This document shows positions 1 through 6,499 of a stretch of DNA of 9,103 nt, in pieces. The notes below the pieces were generated by a model. That model did not search any database. It was not told the origin of the DNA and saw only the letters and a program-made list of their open reading frames with translations. The DNA is from Actinomycetota bacterium (lineage in GTDB: Bacteria > Actinomycetota > Actinomycetes > Nanopelagicales > Nanopelagicaceae). Made by a program: the position numbers and the translations under genes. The number at the start of each line of letters is the position of its first letter. Positions within the stretch are counted from its first letter, which is position 1. The DNA is taken from positions 1 through 9,103 of the forward strand of contig WLCR01000034.1 of the NCBI GenBank assembly GCA_009705235.1. Direction: 5' to 3'.

Positions 1-483
1 GGTGCTGCAACTGTGGTAGATCTCTAGGAGCGCAAGCACCGCATTGAAGATGCAGTTCGCAATGCAAAGGCTGCAGTAGAAGAAGGAATCGTTGCCGGTG
101 GCGGCGTTGCACTTCTACAAGCAGGTGCTGCAGTGTTCAAGCGTCTAACAGATTTAACTGGCGATGAAGCAACTGGTGCAAAGATTGTTGAATATGCAAT
201 CGAAGCGCCAATCAAGCAGATCGCAATTAACGCAGGACTTGAAGGCGGAGTTGTTGTTGAGAAGGTCCGTCACCTTCCTGCAGGACAAGGCCTAAACGCT
301 GCAACTGGTGAATATGTAGACATGATCAAATCTGGAATCATTGATCCAGCTAAGGTGACACGTTCTGCATTACAAAATGCTGCATCAATTGCAGCTCTGT
401 TTATTACAACAGAGGCTGTCATTGCAGATAAGCCAGAAAAGGCTGCTGCTGCCCCACAAGGCGGCGGAGATATGGACTTCTAA
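1..483 (+). CDS. groEL: Chaperonin GroEL, C-terminal part, with an in-frame TAG near the window start
   Basis: This is the last third of a 60-kDa chaperonin, the ATP-driven folding ring of the cytosol. The gene begins upstream of the window. Frame 1 reads GAATVVDL, a TAG stop at 25-27, then [42 protein letters not shown] and the tail GGGDMDF, ending in TAA. These are standard actinobacterial GroEL2-type motifs, and the downstream frame is intact to the normal C-terminus. The TAG replaces a codon expected to be AAG (lysine), corresponding to about K390 of E. coli GroEL. The catalytic aspartate equivalent to D398 lies just after it, at 49-51. If the stop is real, the protein would lose its C-terminal equatorial segment and be inactive. 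A single-base sequence error at a contig edge is a simple alternative. Identity is certain; whether the copy is intact is not. Confidence 0.93.
25..27 (+). other. In-frame TAG inside groEL
   Basis: A TAG triplet stands where family members have lysine (the ELKERKHR motif; here DL-stop-ERKHR). One A-to-T change from AAG would create it. TAG is used as a normal stop elsewhere in this window (csp and pdxH), so codon reassignment is unlikely. It is either a sequencing or assembly error or a nonsense mutation. Confidence 0.85.
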
Positions 484-510
484 ATCCATTCTTAACCAAT
501 AGTTACGCGT

Positions 511-543
511 AACGCCGTCCACAATTAACATGTGGGCGGCGTT
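511..543 (+). terminator. Hairpin terminator after groEL
   Basis: A 13-bp stem (511-523 with 531-543; one T-G wobble at 518/536) encloses a 7-nt loop, 27 nt after the groEL stop. The stem is GC-rich and is followed by a weak pyrimidine tract (CTGCTTTACCCTT) rather than a long T-run. Its position and stability fit an intrinsic terminator for the groEL transcript. Confidence 0.8.
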
Positions 544-555
544 CTGCTTTACCCT
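525..555 (+). promoter_or_regulatory. Candidate leaderless promoter of the DUF3027 gene
   Basis: TACCCT (550-555) matches the actinobacterial TANNNT -10 box and ends exactly 6 nt before the ATG at 562, the spacing expected for a leaderless mRNA. A TTAACA -35-like hexamer lies at 525-530, inside the groEL terminator loop, with a rather long 19-nt spacer. No good Shine-Dalgarno site precedes the ATG. The prediction rests on pattern alone. Confidence 0.45.
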
Positions 556-561
556 TAGGCC

Positions 562-1311
562 ATGGCAAAGAAATCCCTACTCTCCAAAAAAGAGAAGACT
601 CCCGCAAAGGAGCAGACATCAACAAGCACAGCTGTTGCTTTTGATGCGAAGGATCTTGCCCGCAACGCTGCACTAGAAGTTGCAGAACAACGCGATCAAG
701 TTGGTGGTTTTGTTTCTGTTGATTTTGATGACGACAACCGCGTTGCAACATATTTATTTGAAGCAAAACTTTCTGGGTACAAGGGATGGCGTTGGTGCAT
801 CACCATTGCAAAGGTTGATGCGGATGCACAACCAACAATTTGTGATGTTGTAGTTCTGCCAGGACCAGATGCGCTTCGCGCGCCAGAGTGGATTCCATAT
901 CGCGACAGAATTTTGCCTGGCGATGTTGGTGTTGGCGATATTGTTCCAAGCTCACTTGATGACACTCGTTTAGTTGCAGGTGCACAAGCGTTGCCACAGG
1001 ATGAAGATTTAGATACTGCTATGGCAATAGAACTTGGTTTAGGTCGCGCACGTGTTATGTCTATCGAAGGTCGGGATCAAGCAGCAAAGCGTTGGTACGA
1101 CGGAGAACGCGGACCGAACGCACCTGTTGCCCAGTCAGCACCAAAGCCATGCCACAGCTGTGGATTCTTTATTCCAATTGCAGGCTCATTGCGATCAACA
1201 TTTGGCGTGTGCGCCAACGCAATTTCACCAGATGATGCACGCGTAGTGAGCGTGGATCATGGCTGCGGAGCACATTCGGAAGCGACCTTCACAGAGCCGG
1301 TGTTAAACTAA
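562..1311 (+). CDS. DUF3027 family protein
   Basis: This 249-residue protein looks like DUF3027, an actinobacterial family of unknown function. The N-terminus (1-25) is lysine-, serine- and threonine-rich and probably disordered. The core holds GYKGWRWCITIA (72-83), VVVLPGPDALRAPEWIPYRD (97-116) and LPGDVGVGD (118-126), the most family-like stretch. The C-terminal part has CHSCGFF (C197, C200), GVCAN (C217) and HGCGAHSE (C235, H238), which resembles a small zinc-binding module. There is no signal peptide or membrane segment, so it should be cytosolic. It precedes the cold-shock gene on the same strand, 64 nt away; I recall that pairing from other actinobacteria but have not checked it here. 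The ATG lacks a strong Shine-Dalgarno site and may head a leaderless mRNA. Zinc binding is inferred from cysteine spacing only. Confidence 0.85.
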   Translation: MAKKSLLSKKEKTPAKEQTSTSTAVAFDAKDLARNAALEVAEQRDQVGGFVSVDFDDDNRVATYLFEAKLSGYKGWRWCITIAKVDADAQPTICDVVVLPGPDALRAPEWIPYRDRILPGDVGVGDIVPSSLDDTRLVAGAQALPQDEDLDTAMAIELGLGRARVMSIEGRDQAAKRWYDGERGPNAPVAQSAPKPCHSCGFFIPIAGSLRSTFGVCANAISPDDARVVSVDHGCGAHSEATFTEPVLN

Positions 1312-1363
1312 GCACCTGCTATCGCACCCGCGATATCGATTAATACCAGTAAAGAAAACTAGC

Positions 1364-1369
1364 AAGGAG
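1364..1369 (+). promoter_or_regulatory. Shine-Dalgarno site of the cold-shock gene
   Basis: AAGGAG lies 6 nt before the ATG at 1376 and fixes that start. A TAATAC hexamer at 1341-1346 is a possible -10 box but has no convincing -35 partner. Confidence 0.75.
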
Positions 1370-1375
1370 CCCCCC

Positions 1376-1759
1376 ATGCCTACAGGACGCGTTAAATGGT
1401 TCTCATTAGAAAAAGGTTTTGGCTTCATTGCAAATGATGAAGGCGAAGATGTTTATCTCGCTGCTACTTCACTTCCAGAAGGCGTTGCAACAGTTAAGCC
1501 TGGAACAAAACTTGAGTTTTCAATTGCTGACAGCCGTAAAGGCCCACAAGCATTATCAGTACACATCATCGATGCACCGCCATCTTTAGTTGAGAATTCA
1601 CGTGTTAATAGTGATGATCTTGCAGCAATGATTGAAGACACAATCAAGATGCTTGATAAGGTCGGCAATGGTTTGCGTCATGGACGTCATCCAAATGCAC
1701 AAGAGGCTGATCGTCTTGGTCGTGTGCTGCGTGGTATCGCTACAGCGCTAGGTGCATAG
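1376..1759 (+). CDS. Cold-shock domain protein with helical C-terminal extension
   Basis: This 127-residue protein is a single-stranded nucleic acid binder of the cold-shock family. The cold-shock domain spans residues 1-66: GRVKWF (4-9), the RNP1 motif KGFGFI (13-18), and an RNP2-like DVYLAA (25-30) where the usual form is DVFVH. PGTKLEF and GPQALSV follow. A second part (about 78-126, starting DDLAAMIEDTIKML) is predicted helical and has no place in the standard 65-70 residue CspA. The same architecture is found in the longer mycobacterial CspB type, which also begins MPTG and carries GPQALS and PPSL. It probably acts as an RNA chaperone or regulator; the tail may mediate dimerisation or partner binding (inference). 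It ends with TAG and faces DUF2530 tail to tail with a 19-nt T-rich gap. Confidence 0.92.
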   Translation: MPTGRVKWFSLEKGFGFIANDEGEDVYLAATSLPEGVATVKPGTKLEFSIADSRKGPQALSVHIIDAPPSLVENSRVNSDDLAAMIEDTIKMLDKVGNGLRHGRHPNAQEADRLGRVLRGIATALGA

Positions 1760-1778
1760 TTTTCTGGCTTATTTTTGT

Positions 1779-1967
1779 TTAGAGCCCGCTTCGTCGTTCG
1801 CGACGGATTGTGTAACGAATACCAACTAAGCCGAGTATGGATCCACTTATGCATGTCCAAATAATTTTGGCATCCGCGTTTGATGCAAGCGCAATTACTC
1901 CCACTACAACCCAGCAGGTTGTTCCGATAGCGACTAGAGTTACCGCATTGCGTAGTCGAGTAGTCAT
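1779..1967 (-). CDS. DUF2530 small membrane protein
   Basis: This 62-residue protein resembles DUF2530, a short actinobacterial membrane family of unknown function. Two hydrophobic helices are visible: about residues 9-28 (VTLVAIGTTCWVVVGVIALA) and 35-52 (IIWTCISGSILGLVGIRY). A basic tail (RRERRSG) follows and should stay in the cytoplasm. The WTC-x-SG-x-x-LGLVGI stretch is the most family-like part. The gene diverges from the MFS exporter with 12 nt between start codons and converges on the cold-shock gene. A TACTCT -10 box lies 6 nt upstream of its ATG and directly abuts the exporter's ATG. Family assignment is probable rather than certain because the protein is short. Confidence 0.72.
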   Translation of the reverse strand: MTTRLRNAVTLVAIGTTCWVVVGVIALASNADAKIIWTCISGSILGLVGIRYTIRRERRSGL

Positions 1968-1973
1968 GGAAGT

Positions 1974-1979
1974 AGAGTA
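1974..1979 (-). promoter_or_regulatory. Candidate -10 box for leaderless DUF2530 transcript
   Basis: On the minus strand this reads TACTCT and ends 6 nt before the DUF2530 ATG. No clear -35 hexamer was found, and no Shine-Dalgarno site is present in the short gap. Confidence 0.4.
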
Positions 1980-3239
1980 ATGGGATTTCAGGTTAAAGAG
2001 GATGGTAATTGGCGTTCATTTCGCCATCGTAATTACCGAATTCTTTTTCCCGCCAACACAGTGTCCAATATCGGCAGTTGGGCCCAGCGAATCGCTCAGG
2101 ACTGGCTTGTACTAGAACTTACAAACAACAACGGAACTTATTTAGGTTTAGTGACCGCTGTTCAATTTGCACCAGTGCTTCTCTTTTCACTACACGGTGG
2201 AAAATTAGCGGACAGATTCAACAAACGTAAAGTTTTGATTTGGACAAACATTGCTGGTGGGGCCGCATCACTTGGTCTAGGCGCACTTGTCATCACAGAA
2301 CATATTCAGTTATGGCATGTCTTTGCCCTAGCAGCGGTACTTGGAATTTCAACAGCAATTGATGCGCCAGTACGACAGTCATTTACCACTGAAGTTGTCG
2401 GCCAAACCGATTTGCCCAACGCGGTCTCACTTAATTCAGCCAACTTCAATGCAGGGCGATTAGTTGGACCAGCCCTATCCGGTGGATTGATTGCAGCTTT
2501 TGGTACCGGACCTTCATTTATCGTTAATGGGCTTTCATATTTCTTTGTTATTGCTGCGCTTGCAAACCTTAATGAAAAGGCCTTTTTCCATCTAGATCAA
2601 CCAAAATCAGATGGCAACATCCGCGAAGGCATTGCTTACGCAAAAGCACGCCCAGACATTTATGTTGTTATGTTGATGGTCTTCTTCCTTGCAACCTTTG
2701 GTCTGAACTTTCAGATCTTCAACGCCCTAATGGCAACACAAGAGTTTGGTTTAGGACCAGCTAGCTTTGGATTAATGGGAACATTTATTGCAATTGGGTC
2801 GCTCTCTGGTGCGATTGGATCTGCACGACTCGAACGATTTAGAAATACAAAGTTTGTTATCCGTGGGGGAATCACATTTTCAGCATCGATTATGGTCTTA
2901 TCAATCTTGCCTAATTACACAAGTTACGTCATCTGGTTACCAATTTGTGGTCTCACCGCTTTAACTACACTGGTATCAGCTAATTCAATTGTTCAAACCA
3001 GTACAGATCCTGCAATTCGTGGTCGTGTGATGGGTCTTTATCTTTTGATTTTTATGGGCGGAACTCCATTTGGTTCACCATTGATTGGTGCGACGACTGA
3101 CCTGATTGGTATCCGTCCAACAATTGCACTGTGCGGTGGGATTTCACTGTTCGCATCCCTTTATATCTGGTTCAAGTACAAGAACCGGGTTGCATTACCT
3201 ATAGATATTTCAGTTGCAACAGTTCTTAAAGACCGTTAA
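1980..3239 (+). CDS. MFS transporter, MFS_3 (EntS-like) exporter family
   Basis: This 419-residue inner-membrane protein has the usual MFS length and about 12 hydrophobic segments. The N-terminal FRHRNYRILFPANTVSNIGS and WAQRIAQDWLVLELT are typical of the MFS_3 group, which includes the enterobactin exporter EntS and many putative drug exporters. Motif A between helices 2 and 3 reads GGKLADRFNKRK (73-84). DAPVRQSF (128-135) and NAVSLNSANFNAGRLVGPAL (147-166) are further hallmarks. A second loop with GRVMGLYLLIFMGGTPFGSP lies in the C-terminal half. The start is the ATG at 1980; only a weak purine stretch (GGAAGTAGAG) lies upstream. The last 14 nt overlap the convergent microprotein gene. Substrate is unknown; proton-driven export of a small molecule is the family expectation. 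Confidence 0.9.
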   Translation: MGFQVKEDGNWRSFRHRNYRILFPANTVSNIGSWAQRIAQDWLVLELTNNNGTYLGLVTAVQFAPVLLFSLHGGKLADRFNKRKVLIWTNIAGGAASLGLGALVITEHIQLWHVFALAAVLGISTAIDAPVRQSFTTEVVGQTDLPNAVSLNSANFNAGRLVGPALSGGLIAAFGTGPSFIVNGLSYFFVIAALANLNEKAFFHLDQPKSDGNIREGIAYAKARPDIYVVMLMVFFLATFGLNFQIFNALMATQEFGLGPASFGLMGTFIAIGSLSGAIGSARLERFRNTKFVIRGGITFSASIMVLSILPNYTSYVIWLPICGLTALTTLVSANSIVQTSTDPAIRGRVMGLYLLIFMGGTPFGSPLIGATTDLIGIRPTIALCGGISLFASLYIWFKYKNRVALPIDISVATVLKDR

Positions 3240-3306
3240 TTGCAATAACAATCAGAATTCCAATCAGCGCCAGCAAAGTAATAATTCGCCTTACTTTGTA
3301 ACTCAT
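3226..3306 (-). CDS. 26-residue single-helix membrane microprotein, coupled to the MFS gene
   Basis: This short frame begins with an ATG whose A is the last base of the TAA stop of the preceding MFS gene (TAATG overlap), so ribosomes finishing the transporter could restart here. The product begins MSYKVRR, with three basic residues, then has an unbroken hydrophobic run (about 8-23, IITLLALIGILIVIAI) and ends NGL. That is the layout of a single-pass protein with its N-terminus in the cytoplasm. The same stop/start overlap joins serC to the MFS gene, which supports the junction as a real coupling site. The last 14 nt overlap the end of the convergent MFS_3 gene. A subunit or regulator of the transporter is possible (inference). 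No family was recognised, and a chance frame cannot be excluded. Confidence 0.6.
   Translation of the reverse strand: MSYKVRRIITLLALIGILIVIAINGL
3274..3298. repeat. Inverted repeat between the convergent MFS genes
   Basis: An 8-bp perfect inverted repeat, CAAAGTAA (3274-3281) and TTACTTTG (3291-3298), encloses a 9-nt loop. It lies after the MFS_3 stop and inside the first codons of the microprotein on the other strand. No T-run follows on either strand, so a terminator role is doubtful; an RNA hairpin near the coupled start is an alternative. Confidence 0.4.
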
Positions 3307-4462
3307 TACACAGCCTCAATAACCTTCGATGGAATAGCTTTGACAATCACAAAGGCTATTGCGATTAACGCAAAAACCATTATGTATGCGCGCGAAATAC
3401 CGAAATTATCACCCAGAAGACCCAGTAAGAATGGTGCTCCAGCGATTGCTATTCCGGCAGCCAAAGCAGCGCGTCCAATAGCTAAATCTGGTCGTCCTTC
3501 GCTCAGACCAATCAAACGAATTGATGACAGCCCAAATTGCATCGAAATTCCCATTCCAACCATGAATAAGCAGATGAGAGAAATAATCATTCTGTGTGAC
3601 AACCAAAATCCAACAAAACCTATAAATTGCAAAGCGATTACTGTAAGAAGTTGCGTATCCAGTTTTAGGTGTCCCAATACCAATCCGCCATACCATCGAC
3701 CAATTCCCATGCCGGTTCCCATGGCAACGATGGCAACTGTTGAAATTGCAGCAGTTGATCCAACACGATCTTCTAGTAAAGCTGCCGCCCAAAACGAGGT
3801 CGCAAATTCGCTAGAGATACATGCAATAAAGCCAACCCAAGCAATCCAAAAGTTACGTGAAAGCTTTCCACCTTGCGGTCCATCTTCGTCAGGTACATGC
3901 TCTTCTTGATCTTTTTCTCGTCCAATTAGGAAAAGAATTAGAGCCACCGGTACGGCTAGTAAGAGCCCTACACGCCAAAGATTTGGGAATGCAATTGCAA
4001 TTGTTCCAATTAGCGCAGTTCCAATTACAAAACCAACGGATGCGATTCCATTTGCTTGTGGAATCGCGACCTCGGCAGCTTTTCCATAATGTGATGACAT
4101 TTTGGTAAGCATTGTGTTAATAACAACTGAGGTTCCAAACCCTGTGATTAACGTTGCAGGGATAGTTATATAAACCGGTGGAGAGATAACAAAGAGGGTT
4201 ATTCCTGTAACAAAGATTGATAAACCAATCCAACTTGCCTTAGAGCGACCAAAACGATGTGCAATTTGCGGATTAGCCCAACCAGCTAAAATTGAAGCAA
4301 TTCCCATTGCTGTGCCGTGTAATCCAGCGATTGTTAAAGAAGTTCCTTGATCGGCACGCAGCAATGACTGTGCAGGACCAAAGCCACCTAGATAGAAGTT
4401 AACGATCGCAGTTTGAACCGCCACGACCCAGAAAAAACGATCGCGATGAAAACTCTTTGGCA

Positions 4463-4463
<1 letters not shown>
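3306..4463 (-). CDS. MFS transporter, second copy in the pdxH-serC operon
   Basis: This 385-residue membrane protein has roughly 12 hydrophobic segments and no close resemblance to the MFS_3 exporter next to it. A degenerate motif A, GWANPQIAHRFGRSKA (61-76), sits between helices 2 and 3. The central cytoplasmic loop is acidic and charged (GREKDQEEHVPDEDG, just after helix 6), followed by helix 7 containing ISSEFATSFWAA. The ATG overlaps the TAA of serC (TAATG), and its own TAA overlaps the ATG of the downstream microprotein, so it is the third of four cotranslated genes. Because it follows PLP and serine biosynthesis genes, a related amino acid or vitamer could be its substrate; that is guilt by association only. 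Position and length are secure; specificity is unknown. Confidence 0.88.
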
Positions 4464-5584
<1,121 letters not shown>

Positions 5585-5587
5585 CTA

Positions 5588-5593
5588 AGACTA
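5588..5593 (-). promoter_or_regulatory. Candidate -10 box for leaderless serC transcript
   Basis: On the minus strand this reads TAGTCT and ends 6 nt before the serC ATG, overlapping the pdxH stop codon. It would allow serC to be transcribed separately from pdxH. No -35 element was identified. Confidence 0.4.
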
Positions 5594-6256
5594 CGGGTAG
5601 TACCTATTGAGTTCCCAATCGGCACTGGTGTTAGCCCGCTCATAGCGCAATCGGTCATGCAAACGTGAGTAGCGACCCTGCCAAAACTCAATATTGATTG
5701 GAGTCACTCGATATCCGCCCCAATGTGCGGGCCTCGGAACAGTGGTGCCTTCAGGCCATTTCTGGGATGCACCTTCAACTCGTTGTTCTAATTCGGCGCG
5801 TGTTGCCAGAGGTGATGATTGATGACTTGCCCAAGCACCGATTTGCGATCCCCACGGACGGGTTGCAAAGTAATCATCTGACTCTTGTTCCGAGACTTTT
5901 TCTGCAATTCCGCTAATTGCAATCTGTCGTTCCATTGCATACCAAGGAAACAACAACGAAACATGTGGATTGAGATCAATTGCATGTGCTTTACGAGATT
6001 CATAATTTGTAAAAAATGTAAATCCACCATCGGAAATATCTTTGAGTAAAACTGTTCTGGTTTCAATCTGCGAATCGCTTGATAATGTTGAAAGCACCAT
6101 TGCATTTGCTTCAACAATCAATGTGTTCTCATGTGCTTGTTTTAACCACTGCGCAAAAGCTTCAAATGGATTGTTAGGCAATGTTTCTAATCCAGCATCG
6201 CCGTAGGAACGGCGCATCGCCCTGACCTCTTCGCGGGTAACAATCTCATCGGCCAC
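5591..6256 (-). CDS. pdxH: Pyridoxamine/pyridoxine 5'-phosphate oxidase
   Basis: This 221-residue FMN enzyme oxidises pyridoxine or pyridoxamine 5'-phosphate to pyridoxal 5'-phosphate in the cytosol. The family N-terminal pattern MRRSYGDAGL is at 14-23. RTVLLK (67-72) belongs to the FMN-phosphate site, FTFFTNYESRKA (79-90) follows, and RPWGSQIGAWASHQS (133-147) is a family signature. HWGGYRV (178-184), IEFWQGRYSRLHDR (189-202) and the C-terminal NRYYP (217-221) match the conserved end, usually R-L-x-P. Length is close to the 218 residues of E. coli PdxH. The start chosen is GTG; an ATG at residue 14 would cut into the conserved region. It is first in the operon ahead of serC and diverges from malE. 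Its stop is TAG. Confidence 0.95.
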   Translation of the reverse strand: MADEIVTREEVRAMRRSYGDAGLETLPNNPFEAFAQWLKQAHENTLIVEANAMVLSTLSSDSQIETRTVLLKDISDGGFTFFTNYESRKAHAIDLNPHVSLLFPWYAMERQIAISGIAEKVSEQESDDYFATRPWGSQIGAWASHQSSPLATRAELEQRVEGASQKWPEGTTVPRPAHWGGYRVTPINIEFWQGRYSRLHDRLRYERANTSADWELNRYYP

Positions 6257-6306
6257 TGCCCTATCGAACCCCAGAATGAGAGTCGATGCATCTCTGAAAC
6301 CCCTAA

Positions 6307-6326
6307 CTGCAAGCGGTTATGCAAGC
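6307..6326. promoter_or_regulatory. Candidate MalR-type operator repeats
   Basis: CTGCAAG (6307-6313) and ATGCAAG (6319-6325) are direct repeats 12 nt apart, so read on the minus strand they are CTTGCAG and CTTGCAT. A third related site, CTTGCAA, lies at 6388-6394 in the opposite orientation. As I recall, repeats of CTTGCAG have been reported as binding sites of the LacI-family maltose repressor MalR in Streptomyces. The position before malE and beside the pdxH start region fits a sugar-responsive operator, but no regulator gene is in the window. Confidence 0.45.
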
Positions 6327-6333
6327 CTTTCTC

Positions 6334-6363
6334 TTTATAACAATTCAATAAAAACGCCCTCAA
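6334..6363 (-). promoter_or_regulatory. Candidate sigma70-type promoter of the pdxH operon
   Basis: Read on the minus strand, TTGAGG (6363-6358) and TATAAA (6339-6334) are separated by 18 nt. Transcription would start near 6327 and give a leader of about 70 nt before the GTG of pdxH. It is the best -35/-10 pair in this gap. Confidence 0.55.
6336..6341 (+). promoter_or_regulatory. Possible malE -10 box
   Basis: TATAAC is a close -10 match on the plus strand, just after the CTGCAAG repeats, and would give a 5' leader of about 130 nt. No matching -35 hexamer is visible, as may occur at activator-dependent promoters. It overlaps the pdxH -10 box, so the two directions could compete. Confidence 0.3.
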
Positions 6364-6415
6364 AACCCGCGTATTGAGCGGAAGTTTCTTGCAAATGAGG
6401 GGCAAAAGGAGTGGG

Positions 6416-6499
6416 ATGAGGTCACTAGGAAGCCGGCACCCCCAAGAAGTGGCTTCCACATCTAAAAGGAGAACAATTAGTGAAGAACAGACTACTTAA
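6416..6499 (+). CDS. Possible 27-residue leader peptide overlapping the malE start
   Basis: An ATG at 6416 stands 4 nt after AAAAGGAG (6404-6411), a Shine-Dalgarno sequence identical to that of malE. The frame reads MRSLGSRHPQEVAS and continues for 27 codons to TAA at 6497-6499, 20 nt inside malE in a different frame. Its product is polar and basic with no recognisable family. Translation could alter access to the leader hairpin and the malE start. It may equally be a chance frame; the SD-to-ATG distance is short. Confidence 0.25.
   Translation: MRSLGSRHPQEVASTSKRRTISEEQTT
6428..6457 (+). repeat. Hairpin in the malE leader
   Basis: GGAAGCC (6428-6434) pairs perfectly with GGCTTCC (6451-6457) around a 16-nt C-rich loop. 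The base of the stem lies 8 nt before the malE Shine-Dalgarno site, leaving that site single-stranded. It may stabilise the mRNA 5' end or tune initiation. Confidence 0.5.
6466..6471 (+). promoter_or_regulatory. Shine-Dalgarno site of malE
   Basis: AAGGAG lies 8 nt before the GTG at 6480. Together with the signal peptide that begins directly after it, this fixes the non-ATG start. Confidence 0.8.

Larger units (their letters stand above)
6257..6479. promoter_or_regulatory. Divergent pdxH/malE regulatory region
   Basis: This 223-nt gap separates two outward-facing operons. It holds a good minus-strand promoter candidate for pdxH, direct repeats resembling a LacI/MalR-type operator, a possible malE -10 box, a leader hairpin and two identical AAAAGGAG sites 60 nt apart. 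No known riboswitch was recognised. The individual elements are listed separately. Confidence 0.7.

Noticed and set aside
25..27. TAG in groEL as a recoded sense codon (pyrrolysine or amber suppression)
   Set aside because: TAG terminates csp and pdxH normally, the expected residue is an ordinary lysine, and no downstream recoding structure was recognised.
1320..1335. TATCGC-ACCC-GCGATA hairpin between DUF3027 and csp as a terminator or thermosensor
   Set aside because: Only 6 bp, no T-run, and too far from the csp start to mask its Shine-Dalgarno site.
1792..1805. CGTCG-TTCG-CGACG hairpin near the csp/DUF2530 junction as a bidirectional terminator
   Set aside because: It lies within DUF2530 codons, no T-run follows on either strand, and the loop is closed by G-C rather than the stabilising C-G pair.
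3214..3909. A 231-codon open frame on the plus strand antisense to the second MFS gene
   Set aside because: Its product is a low-complexity shadow rich in isoleucine, asparagine and proline, without family motifs; the opposite strand encodes a clear membrane transporter.
6257..6479. Riboswitch in the pdxH or malE leader
   Set aside because: I saw no conserved core of a known class; the only clear structure is one simple hairpin.
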